This document shows, piece after piece, positions 1 to 6,226 of a DNA stretch of 10,940 nt. The notes under the pieces are model-generated. The model was given only the letters and a program-made list of their open reading frames with translations, made no database searches and was not told where the DNA came from. The DNA is from Oscillospiraceae bacterium. Lineage in GTDB: Bacteria; Bacillota; Clostridia; Oscillospirales; Oscillospiraceae. Position 1 is the stretch's first letter. Each line of letters opens with the position of its first letter. Made by a program: the position numbers and the translations under genes. The stretch lies in assembly GCA_016296565.1 (NCBI GenBank), contig JAEDJB010000061.1, positions 1 to 10,940 on the forward strand, written 5' to 3'.

Positions 1-123
1 GAGCACCTGACTCCGGCGGAGATTGACGGTCAGCTGTTCTCCCCCCACAACCAGGCCGAGCCGGAGCACCCCATCCACGCCCTGGACCACGTCTGCTTCT
101 GCCTGGCGGTGAAGCCCCGGTAA
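1..123 (+). CDS. 3' end of an unidentified protein gene (partial)
   Basis: The first frame is open from the window edge to a TAA at 121-123 and gives a 40-residue C-terminal tail ending HALDHVCFCLAVKPR. The start and most of the protein lie outside the window, and no family can be named from this tail. A predicted terminator hairpin follows 67 bp downstream on the same strand, and the next gene is on the opposite strand, so a plus-strand gene ending here fits the layout. The tail is rich in His and has two Cys separated by one residue (VCFCLA), but that is not enough to call a metal site or an enzyme class. A hydrophobic strand at the very end (CFCLAV) is the kind of C-terminus some Rossmann-type methyltransferases have. 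That is only a guess. Confidence 0.55.
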   Translation, partial: EHLTPAEIDGQLFSPHNQAEPEHPIHALDHVCFCLAVKPR

Positions 124-190
124 CGGAAATCTTTTCCAGGGGTGTCCCCGGGGATTCTGCGCAAGCTAACAGGGCTCCCTCCCGAAACAG

Positions 191-227
191 GAAAATCCGG
201 CGGAGCGGAACGCTCTGCCGGATTTTC
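191..227. terminator. Hairpin terminator between convergent genes
   Basis: The arms 191-207 and 211-227 (GAAAATCCGGCGGAGC pairing with GCTCTGCCGGATTTTC) form a 16-17 bp stem with one G-U wobble and a 3-nt loop. The T-rich end of the stem (ATTTTC) lies on the 3' side in both directions. It can therefore end the plus-strand gene (stop at 123) and nifJ arriving from the other side (stop at 263). No other terminator is visible in the 139 bp between the two genes. Confidence 0.8.
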
Positions 228-262
228 CCTGCAATAAGGAAGGATATAGGATAAAGTGGAAT

Positions 263-3200
263 TTAAACGTTGGTCTTTTCCCAGTGGCGGCTCAAGTCCA
301 CCAGCCGCTGATACTTGGCCTTGGCCTCCTTCTCCGCCTTGACGAAGAGCTCCTTGGCCCGCTCGGGGAAGGTCAGCTGGAGGGAGGAGTAACGGACCTC
401 GCCCTCCAGGAACTGGCGGTAGTCCATGATGGGCTCGGGAGAGTCCAGCTGGAAGGGGTTTCTGCCCTTTTCTGCCCGGCGGGGATCATAGCGGAACAGG
501 TGCCAGTAGCCTGCCTGGACGGCGGCGCTCATCTCCAGCATGGTGTTCTTCATGCCCATCTTGATGCCGTGGTTGATGCAGGGGGCATAGGCGATGACGA
601 TGGAGGTGCCGGGATAGGACTCGGCCTCAATGAGGGCCTGGAGGGTCTGGTTATAGTCAGCGCCCATGGCAACCTGGGCCACATAGACGTTGCCGTACTG
701 CATGGCGATGGCTGCCAGGTCCTTCTTCTGGACCGACTTGCCGGCCGCGGCAAACTGGGCAACGGAACCGGTGGGGGTAGCCTTGGAGGCCTGGCCGCCG
801 GTGTTGGAGTAAACCTCGGTGTCCAGAACCAGGATGTTCACGTTCTCACCGGAGGCCAGCACGTGGTCCACGCCGCCGTAGCCAATGTCGTAGGCCCAGC
901 CGTCGCCGCCGAAGGCCCAGACGGACTTCTGGCCGAACATGTCCTGCATATCGTAAAGTTCCTTGAGCTTGTCTGCGTTGGGTGCGCCGGAGGCGAGGGC
1001 CTGGGCCAGAGCCGCGGTAAGGGCCTGACCGGTGGTGCGGGAGCCCTCGGTCTCCTTCCGGTGGTTCAGCCACTTCTTGGCGGAGAGGGCCACAGCGGCG
1101 GGGGTCTGCTCGTCCTGGGCAATCTCCCGGGCCAGGTCAGCGGCGGCGCCCTGACGGGCGTTCACAGCCAGGTTCATGCCGTAGCCGAACTCTGCGCCGT
1201 CCTCAAACAGGGAGTTTTCCCAGGCGGGGCCACGGCCTTCCTTGTTCACCGTATAGGGGGTGGAGGGTGCGCTGCCGCCCCAGATGGAGGTGCAGCCGGT
1301 GGCGTTGGCGATGTACATCCGGTCGCCGAAGAGCTGGGTGACCAGCTTCACGTAGGGGGTCTCGCCGCAGCCGGCGCAGGCGCCGGAGAACTCGAAGAGG
1401 GGCTGCTCGAACTGGCTGCCCTTGACGGTTTCCTTGGCGAAGGGAGTCTGCTTGCGGCTGACCTTCTCCACGCCGTAGTCAAAGACCTTCTGCTCCTCCA
1501 GCTGGCTGGCCAGAGGCTTCATGGTGAGGGCCTTGGTCTTGGCCGGGCACACAGACACGCAGGAGCCGCAGCCGGTGCAGTCCATGACGGAGACGGTCAT
1601 GGTGTAAGCGTAAATTTCGCAGCCCTTGCCGCGCATATCGTGCATCCGGGTGCCCTTGGGGGCCTCCACCACTTCGTTGGCGTCCATCACCATGGGACGG
1701 ATGCAGGAGTGGGGGCAGACAAAGGAGCACAGGTTGCACTGGATGCAGGCCTCCTCGTCCCACTGGGGCACGCTCACGGCGATGCCCCGCTTCTCGTAGG
1801 CAGCGGTGCCCTGGGGCAGGGTGCCGTCAGCGCCGGACATCAGCTTGGAGACGGGGATGGAGTCGCCCCGCATGGCGTTGGCGGGGATCATAACATCCTT
1901 CACGTACTGGGCAACGTCGGGACGGTCGATCTTCAGGTCGGGTTCCCGGTTGTCGTCCTGGATATCGGCCCAGCCGGCGGGGATGGGGATTTCCTTCACG
2001 CTCTCCACGCCGGCGTCCACGGCGTTGTAGTTCATCATGATGACGTCCATGCCCTTGTGGCCGTAGCTCTTCACGATGGCGTCCTTCATGTGCTGGACGG
2101 CCTCATCCACGGGGATGACCTTGGCCAGCTTGAAGAAGGCGGCCTGGAGGATGGTGTTGGACCGGTTGCCCATGCCCAGCTCGATGGCCTTGTGGGTGGC
2201 GTCGCAGGTATACATGCGGATGTTGTTCTGGGCCAGATACCGCTTGGCGGCGGCGGGGAGGTGCTCCTCCAGCTCCGCCAGGTCCCAGGGACAGTTCAAC
2301 AGGAAGGTGCCGCCGGGCTTGATGTCCTGGACGATGTCGAACATTTCAATGTAAGAGGCCAGGTGGCAGGCCACAAAGTCGGCCTTGGTCACGTAGTAGG
2401 AGGCCTTGATCTCGTTCTTGCCGAAGCGCAGGTGGCTGATGGTGATGCCGCCGGACTTCTTGGAGTCGTACTGGAAGTAGGCCTGGACCTTCATATCGGT
2501 GTTGTCGCCGATGATCTTGATGGAGTTCTTGTTGGCGCCCACGGTGCCGTCGCCGCCCAGACCCCAGAACTTGCAGGCGATGGTGCCCTCATCAGCCACA
2601 TCGGGCTCCTCCAGAATGGGCAGGGAGCGGTTGGTCACGTCGTCCACGATGTTGATGGTGAAGCTGCGGACGGGGTTCTCGCTCTGGCCGTTTCGGAAGG
2701 CAGACATAATGCCGCCGGGGGTGGTGTCCTTGGAGCCCAGGCCATACCGGCCGCCCACCACTCTGACGCCAGCCAGAGGGCTGCCGGCCAGAGCAGTGAC
2801 CACGTCCTGATACAGAGGCTCGCCGATGGAGGAGGGGTCCTTGCAGCGGTCCATGACCACGATGTTCTTGGCGGTGGCGGGGATAGCAGCCACGAACTTC
2901 TCCGTTGCGAAGGGGCGGTACAGACGGACCTTCACCAGGCCCACCTTTTCACCCCGGGCGTTCATGTAGTCCACCACTTCCTCTGCTGCGTCGCAGACAG
3001 AGCCCATGGCCACCATGACGGTCTCGGCGTCGGGCGCGCCGTAGTAGTTGAACAGCTGGTAGTTGGTGCCCAGGCGCTGGTTGACCTTGCCCATGTACTC
3101 CTCCACCACGCCGGGGAGGGCATCGTAATACTGGTTGCGGGTCTCGTTGACCTGGAAGAAGATATCCGGGTTCTGGGCAGAACCGCGGAGAACCGGGTGT

Positions 3201-3832
3201 TCCGGGTTCAGGGCCCGGGCGCGGAAGGCTGCCAGGGCATCCATGTCCACCATGTCCTTCAGGTCGTCATAGTCCCAGACCTCCACCTTGCGGATCTCAT
3301 GGGAGGTGCGGAAGCCATCGAAGAAGTGGAGGAAGGGCACCCGGCCGCCGATGGCTGCCAGGTGGGCCACGGCGCCCAGGTCCATGACCTCCTGGGGGTT
3401 GGAGCTGCACAGCATGGCGTAGCCGGTGGAGCGGCAGCTCATCACGTCGGAGTGATCGCCGAAGATGGACAGGGCATGAGTGGCCAGGGCACGGGCAGAA
3501 ACATGGGTGACCCCCGGCAGCAGGCTGCCTGCGATCTTATACATGTTGGGGATCATCAGCAAAAGGCCCTGGGAAGCGGTGAAGGTGGTGGTCAGAGCGC
3601 CGGCCGTCAGGGAGCCGTGCACTGCGCCGGCGGCGCCGCCCTCCGACTGCATGACCGATACCTTTACCGGCTGGCCGAACATGTTCTTCCGCCCCTCAGC
3701 GGACCACTTGTCTGCCAGCTCTGCCATCACAGATGAGGGTGTGATGGGATAGATTGCGGCAACTTCCGTAAAGGCATAGGCCACATGGGCCGCTGCGGTA
3801 TTGCCGTCCATTGTCTTTTGCTTTCTTGCCAT
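263..3832 (-). CDS. nifJ: Pyruvate:ferredoxin (flavodoxin) oxidoreductase, single-chain
   Basis: This enzyme oxidatively decarboxylates pyruvate with CoA to acetyl-CoA and CO2 and reduces ferredoxin or flavodoxin in the cytoplasm. It is the main pyruvate-consuming step in many anaerobes. The 1189-residue product is close to the usual ~1170-1230 for fused PFORs. The N-terminal domain has YPITPSS at 28-34. The ferredoxin-like domain carries two 4Fe-4S motifs: C696/C699/C702/C706 and C752/C755/C758/C762. The proximal cluster ligands are visible as CAGC (C819, C822), TGCTSIWG (C847) and APCINHG (C1085), matching the four known ligands of the Desulfovibrio africanus enzyme. The TPP-binding region includes GGDGWAYDIGYGG (975-987) and YSNTGGQASK (1008-1017). 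All key residues are present. The frame could start 13 codons earlier, but the ATG at 3832 has AAGGAGG about 7-8 nt upstream and gives the family N-terminus MARKQKTMDGN. The gene is monocistronic by layout. Confidence 0.97.
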   Translation of the reverse strand: MARKQKTMDGNTAAAHVAYAFTEVAAIYPITPSSVMAELADKWSAEGRKNMFGQPVKVSVMQSEGGAAGAVHGSLTAGALTTTFTASQGLLLMIPNMYKIAGSLLPGVTHVSARALATHALSIFGDHSDVMSCRSTGYAMLCSSNPQEVMDLGAVAHLAAIGGRVPFLHFFDGFRTSHEIRKVEVWDYDDLKDMVDMDALAAFRARALNPEHPVLRGSAQNPDIFFQVNETRNQYYDALPGVVEEYMGKVNQRLGTNYQLFNYYGAPDAETVMVAMGSVCDAAEEVVDYMNARGEKVGLVKVRLYRPFATEKFVAAIPATAKNIVVMDRCKDPSSIGEPLYQDVVTALAGSPLAGVRVVGGRYGLGSKDTTPGGIMSAFRNGQSENPVRSFTINIVDDVTNRSLPILEEPDVADEGTIACKFWGLGGDGTVGANKNSIKIIGDNTDMKVQAYFQYDSKKSGGITISHLRFGKNEIKASYYVTKADFVACHLASYIEMFDIVQDIKPGGTFLLNCPWDLAELEEHLPAAAKRYLAQNNIRMYTCDATHKAIELGMGNRSNTILQAAFFKLAKVIPVDEAVQHMKDAIVKSYGHKGMDVIMMNYNAVDAGVESVKEIPIPAGWADIQDDNREPDLKIDRPDVAQYVKDVMIPANAMRGDSIPVSKLMSGADGTLPQGTAAYEKRGIAVSVPQWDEEACIQCNLCSFVCPHSCIRPMVMDANEVVEAPKGTRMHDMRGKGCEIYAYTMTVSVMDCTGCGSCVSVCPAKTKALTMKPLASQLEEQKVFDYGVEKVSRKQTPFAKETVKGSQFEQPLFEFSGACAGCGETPYVKLVTQLFGDRMYIANATGCTSIWGGSAPSTPYTVNKEGRGPAWENSLFEDGAEFGYGMNLAVNARQGAAADLAREIAQDEQTPAAVALSAKKWLNHRKETEGSRTTGQALTAALAQALASGAPNADKLKELYDMQDMFGQKSVWAFGGDGWAYDIGYGGVDHVLASGENVNILVLDTEVYSNTGGQASKATPTGSVAQFAAAGKSVQKKDLAAIAMQYGNVYVAQVAMGADYNQTLQALIEAESYPGTSIVIAYAPCINHGIKMGMKNTMLEMSAAVQAGYWHLFRYDPRRAEKGRNPFQLDSPEPIMDYRQFLEGEVRYSSLQLTFPERAKELFVKAEKEAKAKYQRLVDLSRHWEKTNV

Positions 3833-3840
3833 GATTCTTC

Positions 3841-3849
3841 CTCCTTGAT
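3841..3849 (-). promoter_or_regulatory. Ribosome binding site that fixes the nifJ start
   Basis: On the minus strand the sequence reads AAGGAGGAAGAATC and then ATG (start base 3832). The in-frame ATG at 3871 lies upstream of this site, so the site supports the shorter 1189-residue protein. Confidence 0.75.
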
Positions 3850-3886
3850 GCAAGGCGAATGGGAGGTCCATTTCGCTGGGAAATTC

Positions 3887-3919
3887 AAAAAAATCGCTGC
3901 AGACACAATCATTGCAGCG
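3887..3919 (-). terminator. Terminator-like hairpin in the nifJ leader (possible attenuator)
   Basis: Read on the minus strand, CGCTGCA (3919-3913) pairs perfectly with TGCAGCG (3901-3895) across an 11-nt loop, followed at once by A and seven T (3893-3887). It lies between the predicted nifJ promoter and the start codon, about 55 nt before the ATG. A stem this short with a loop this long would terminate only moderately. No competing antiterminator pairing or aptamer was recognised upstream, and only about 15 nt of leader precede it. Confidence 0.4.
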
Positions 3920-3940
3920 GGGATGTTCTCGTTCTACCTA

Positions 3941-3970
3941 ATCCTAGCATTTCAGACCGCCTCTTGTAAA
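3941..3970 (-). promoter_or_regulatory. Predicted sigma-A promoter of nifJ
   Basis: On the minus strand a -35 box TTTACA (3970-3965) is followed by an 18-bp spacer and a -10 box TAGGAT (3946-3941). The spacer ends in TGC, which makes an extended -10 (TGn). Transcription would begin near 3934, giving a leader of about 100 nt before the ATG at 3832. Two direct repeats of GAACTTT sit immediately upstream of the -35 box. Confidence 0.6.
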
Positions 3971-3972
3971 TG

Positions 3973-3991
3973 AAAGTTCTGTCCAAAGTTC
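3973..3991 (-). repeat. Pair of GAACTTT direct repeats upstream of the nifJ -35 box
   Basis: On the minus strand GAACTTT occurs at 3991-3985 and again at 3979-3973, a 12-bp period. The second copy ends 2 bp before the TTTACA -35 box. A tandem half-site placed this way is a common layout for an activator such as a response regulator. No protein can be named from the sequence. Confidence 0.35.
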
Positions 3992-4094
3992 CTGCATGAA
4001 AACCTTCATAATATCAAAATACTGCCAAGGAGGAAAAAGTAGACGAAAATCGTGTCCATTCTTTGTACAATTAGCCCATAGTGATTTCCCCCGC

Positions 4095-4129
4095 GTTTTC
4101 TCCTGCGGACAGCTGTCCACAGAGAAAAC
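4095..4129. repeat. Near-perfect 35-bp inverted repeat upstream of the yeiH-like promoter
   Basis: The centre is a perfect 12-bp palindrome, GGACAGCTGTCC (4107-4118). Outside it, TG pairs with CA, and GTTTTCTC (4095-4102) pairs with GAGAAAAC (4122-4129). The only faults are one C/A mismatch and one bulged C. The repeat ends 5 bp before the predicted -35 box at 4135. It is not followed by a T-run close enough to act as an intrinsic terminator, so a protein operator is the likelier role. Confidence 0.6.
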
Positions 4130-4134
4130 CCCCG

Positions 4135-4163
4135 TTGACTTTTTCCCTATTTTCTGCTAGGAT
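4135..4163 (+). promoter_or_regulatory. Predicted sigma-A promoter of the yeiH-like gene
   Basis: A -35 box TTGACT (4135-4140), a 17-bp spacer ending in TGC, and a -10 box TAGGAT (4158-4163) form a good extended -10 promoter. Transcription would start near 4170, about 55 nt before the ATG. The nifJ promoter uses the same -10 hexamer and the same TGC extension in the opposite direction. Confidence 0.7.
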
Positions 4164-4225
4164 ATAGCGGATTATCTCTTCAACCATTCCGCGCAGCCAA
4201 ATACAGCGAAAGAAAGGTAACAATC

Positions 4226-5260
4226 ATGGCTAACTTTTTTAAGTCAAATGGAAAGGGCCTGGCTCTGTGCCTGGCCATCGCCATCCCTGCCTGGTTCCTG
4301 GGAAAATGCTTCCCCCTCATCGGCGGTCCTGTAATCGCCATTCTGTTCGGCATGCTCATCACCATCCCCATCCACGACAAAACCAGCCTGGCCCCGGGCA
4401 TCAAGTTCACCTCCAAGAAGATCCTTCAGTGGGCGGTGATCCTCCTGGGCTTCGGCATGGACCTGGGGCTGGTGCTCCAGACCGGCAAGCAGTCCCTGCC
4501 CATCATCGTCTGCACCATCGCCACCTCCCTGGTGATCGCCTTTGTCCTGCACAAGGCCCTGCACATCCCCTCCAAGATCTCCACCCTGGTGGGTGTGGGC
4601 TCCTCCATCTGCGGCGGCTCCGCCGTGGCGGCCACCGCGCCGGTGATTGACGCCGACGACGAGGAAGTGGCCCAAGCCATCTCTGTCATTTTCTTCTTTA
4701 ATGTGCTGGCTGCCATCATTTTCCCCGCCCTGGGCAGCGCCATCGGCTTTGACACCACCTCCGGCGAGGCCTTCGGCATTTTCGCCGGCACCGCCGTGAA
4801 CGACACCTCCTCGGTGACCGCCGCCGCCTCCACCTGGGACAGCATGTGGAACTTAGGCTCCCAGACCCTGGACAAGGCCGTCACCGTGAAGCTCACCCGG
4901 ACCCTGGCTATTATCCCCATCGTCCTGGTGCTGGCTCTGCTGCGCACCCGATCGGGGGAGGGAAACAACGGGCAGAAGGTCAGCCTGCGCCAGGTGTTCC
5001 CCTTCTTTATCCTGTATTTTATCGCCGCTTCCTTAATTACCACCATCGCGGTCTCCATGGGCGCGGACATTTCTGTGTTCTCCCCCATCAAGACCCTGAG
5101 CAAATTCTTTATCGTCCTGGCCATGGCGGCCATCGGCCTGAACACCGACATTGTCAAACTGGTGAAAACCGGCGGCACCCCCCTCATTATGGGAGCCTGC
5201 TGCTGGGTGGGCATCACCGCCGTCAGCCTCATCATGCAGCATGTGATGGGAATCTGGTAA
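4226..5260 (+). CDS. YeiH/UPF0324-family membrane transporter (putative sulfate exporter family)
   Basis: This is a 344-residue integral membrane protein with about ten hydrophobic segments and a usual length for the family. Family signatures visible are the glycine-rich VGVGSSICGGSAVAATAPVI (122-141), AGTAVNDTSSVTAA (187-200), KLTRTLAIIP (222-231) and IKTLSKFFIVLAMAAIGLNT (288-307). Family members are annotated as putative sulfate exporters. The true substrate is not established, and in other bacteria a LysR-type regulator is often adjacent; none lies next to this one. The start ATG is preceded by AGAAAGG at 8 nt, a weaker ribosome binding site than its neighbours have. The gene has its own promoter and a strong terminator, so it is probably transcribed alone. 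Its regulation may involve the 35-bp inverted repeat just upstream of its promoter. Confidence 0.9.
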   Translation: MANFFKSNGKGLALCLAIAIPAWFLGKCFPLIGGPVIAILFGMLITIPIHDKTSLAPGIKFTSKKILQWAVILLGFGMDLGLVLQTGKQSLPIIVCTIATSLVIAFVLHKALHIPSKISTLVGVGSSICGGSAVAATAPVIDADDEEVAQAISVIFFFNVLAAIIFPALGSAIGFDTTSGEAFGIFAGTAVNDTSSVTAAASTWDSMWNLGSQTLDKAVTVKLTRTLAIIPIVLVLALLRTRSGEGNNGQKVSLRQVFPFFILYFIAASLITTIAVSMGADISVFSPIKTLSKFFIVLAMAAIGLNTDIVKLVKTGGTPLIMGACCWVGITAVSLIMQHVMGIW

Positions 5261-5286
5261 TTGGTTCGTCTTTTTTTAGCAAACAG

Positions 5287-5319
5287 AAACACCGCAGTCG
5301 GATTGACTGCGGTGTTTTT
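5287..5319 (+). terminator. Rho-independent terminator of the yeiH-like gene
   Basis: The arms 5287-5299 (AAACACCGCAGTC) and 5305-5317 (GACTGCGGTGTTT) form a perfect 13-bp stem with a 5-nt loop and a T-run at 5315-5319. It lies 26 bp after the stop codon. Confidence 0.92.
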
Positions 5320-5320
5320 C

Positions 5321-5365
5321 GGCGCTGTTTTGCAACCGCACCGGGTCAGCGCCTGCGCCGCTGAC
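5321..5365 (+). repeat. Overlapping, mutually exclusive hairpin arms after the terminator
   Basis: GGCGCTG (5321-5327) can pair with CAGCGCC (5347-5353). GTCAGCG (5345-5351), which overlaps that second arm, can instead pair with CGCTGAC (5359-5365). Both stems are 7 bp and GC-rich. Neither is followed by a T-run. Their role is unknown. Confidence 0.35.
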
Positions 5366-5403
5366 GAGAGAACCCTTAAAACCTATCAAGTCAGAAAAGA
5401 AGA

Positions 5404-5453
5404 AACATGAAAAAGATTCGTATATGAAAACATGAAGCGCAGGCATTCATGTT
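5404..5453. repeat. Three AACATGAA half-sites, two forming an inverted repeat
   Basis: AACATGAA occurs at 5404-5411 and 5429-5436, and its exact reverse complement TTCATGTT is at 5446-5453. The last two copies form a perfect 8-bp inverted repeat around 9 nt. The direct copies are 25 bp apart. No gene overlaps the site. It lies about 130-180 bp upstream of the lipoprotein promoter. Confidence 0.4.
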
Positions 5454-5509
5454 ACGGGTCCAGAGTACCCCACCAGCTTTAAACCCAGCTAAAAAAAGCA
5501 TGTCCAAAG

Positions 5510-5539
5510 TGTAAATTCCTCCCCCTCACAAGATTTACA
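5510..5539. repeat. TGTAAAT/ATTTACA inverted repeat over a candidate -35 box
   Basis: TGTAAAT (5510-5516) and ATTTACA (5533-5539) are exact reverse complements separated by 16 bp. The right arm contains TTTACA, a candidate -35 box for the lipoprotein gene. A regulator bound here would be well placed to repress or tune that promoter. Confidence 0.35.
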
Positions 5540-5588
5540 TTCCGTTCACGGCCTTTTTAAGATCCCTTTCAACTCCCCCTGTTAGAAT
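5534..5588 (+). promoter_or_regulatory. Candidate promoter(s) of the lipoprotein gene
   Basis: There are two possibilities. One is TTTACA (5534-5539), an 18-bp spacer, then TAAGAT (5558-5563). The other is an extended -10, TGTTAGAAT (5580-5588), whose -35 box is poor. Both lie 66-92 bp before the ATG. The sequence alone does not decide between them. Confidence 0.45.
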
Positions 5589-5654
5589 AACCGCATCGGG
5601 CAGCCAGACGGCCGCCCACCACCCAACTTTTTCTCTTTGACAGGAGGTTATATG

Positions 5655-6164
5655 ATGAGACAAAAGATCCGCATCCTCAGCCTGGTCCTGGTTCTGGTCC
5701 TGTGCGCGGGGGTGATGGCTGCCTGCGGCAGCTCCGACCAGGAGGACGCCGGGGAAAGCTCCAGCGTCTCGGACACCGAAACGGTGACGGCCGGCGAAGA
5801 AGGCACGGACCAGGAGGAGCAGGAAGAGGCAGACGCCGCCAGCTTTACCGTGGCGGAAGTGACCGCCATCGCCGGGGACGGCACCCTAACCTTAACCCTC
5901 TGTGAGCCGGCAGACCCCGACAGCGCCGGCAGCAATGAACTGACCAGCTACGCCAGCCTGGACCTAAGCCAGTTCCAGCTCTCTGAAGAGACCGAAACCT
6001 ACACCGTCCAGGATGGGACCACCGTGGACGAAGCGGACAACGGCACCTTTACCCCCGCCTCCGCCGAGGACATCGCCGTGGGCGACACCCTGGTGATCTA
6101 CACCGATGCGGACGGCCAGGACGCCATTGTGATCTATCCCCAACAGGCCATGACCGCCGCCTGA
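5655..6164 (+). CDS. Small, extremely acidic lipoprotein of unknown function
   Basis: This is a predicted secreted lipoprotein anchored to the outer face of the cell membrane. MRQKIRI is followed by a hydrophobic stretch, and VMAAC places the lipidated cysteine at residue 24 (Met at -3 is acceptable but not ideal). The mature 145 residues contain no Lys, Arg or His and 34 Asp/Glu, with a Ser/Glu/Asp-rich linker (about 25-63) leading to a compact region of likely beta strands: FTVAEVTAIAGDGTLTLTL, then EDIAVGDTLVIYTDADGQ and DAIVIYP at the end. This strand pattern recalls small beta-barrel domains such as DUF5666, but I do not recognise a family. AGGAGG at 5642-5647 is 7 nt before the ATG at 5655 and 4 nt before the one at 5652, so 5655 is preferred. 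It ends at a strong terminator and appears monocistronic. Confidence 0.85.
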   Translation: MRQKIRILSLVLVLVLCAGVMAACGSSDQEDAGESSSVSDTETVTAGEEGTDQEEQEEADAASFTVAEVTAIAGDGTLTLTLCEPADPDSAGSNELTSYASLDLSQFQLSEETETYTVQDGTTVDEADNGTFTPASAEDIAVGDTLVIYTDADGQDAIVIYPQQAMTAA

Positions 6165-6185
6165 GCCCCTTCCCGCTTATGACGG

Positions 6186-6222
6186 CGCCCCCGGAAAGCC
6201 AATGGCTTTCCGGGGGCGTTTT
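6186..6222 (+). terminator. Strong terminator of the lipoprotein gene, shared by convergent genes
   Basis: The arms 6186-6200 and 6204-6218 (CGCCCCCGGAAAGCC with its exact complement) form a perfect 15-bp stem with an AAT loop, followed by TTTTCC. It serves the plus-strand gene ending at 6164. The minus-strand HD gene stops only 9 bp from it, but on that strand no T-run follows the stem, so it is a weaker terminator in that direction. Confidence 0.92.
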
Positions 6223-6226
6223 CCTT

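Larger units (their letters stand above)
3833..4225. other. 393-bp divergent intergenic region, nifJ / yeiH-like gene
   Basis: No credible gene is present here. The region is clearly richer in A and T than its flanks. It holds the nifJ ribosome binding site, leader hairpin and promoter on the minus strand, the direct repeats, and the inverted repeat and promoter of the plus-strand transporter gene. The middle (about 3992-4090) shows only a small inverted repeat, ATGAA-n4-TTCAT (3996-4009), and an AAGGAGG at about 4028 with no start codon at a usable distance. No Rex-type TTGTTAA...TTAACAA operator is visible. Confidence 0.7.
5261..5654. other. 394-bp intergenic region before the lipoprotein gene
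   Basis: No protein gene is supported here. After the transporter terminator the region holds the overlapping hairpin arms (5321-5365), the AACATGAA half-sites (5404-5453), a TGTAAAT/ATTTACA inverted repeat (5510-5539), and the probable promoter and ribosome binding site of the lipoprotein gene. Two short open frames, MKKIRI (from 5407) and a 21-codon frame from 5449, lack a good ribosome binding site and look incidental. A small RNA cannot be excluded, but none is recognised. Confidence 0.6.

Noticed and set aside
284..3736. An 1150-codon open frame on the plus strand opposite nifJ
   Set aside because: It lies exactly antisense to a secure 1189-residue enzyme. Its product is a low-complexity Gly/Leu/His/Val-rich sequence, the expected by-product of G/C-rich third positions. 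It has no recognisable domain.
3833..3871. N-terminal extension of nifJ by 13 residues
   Set aside because: The extension lies upstream of, and overlaps, the strong AAGGAGG site serving the ATG at 3832, and it does not resemble the family N-terminus.
3833..4225. Rex redox-repressor operator near nifJ
   Set aside because: The expected TTGTTAA...TTAACAA-like palindrome is not present in the region.
4426..5292. A 288-codon minus-strand open frame opposite the yeiH-like gene
   Set aside because: It is antisense to a clear membrane transporter, has no ribosome binding site, and runs through that gene's terminator.
5407..5514. Short open frames MKKIRI (from 5407) and a 21-codon frame from 5449
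   Set aside because: They lack a convincing ribosome binding site, are very short, and overlap repeat structures. A leader peptide cannot be strictly excluded.
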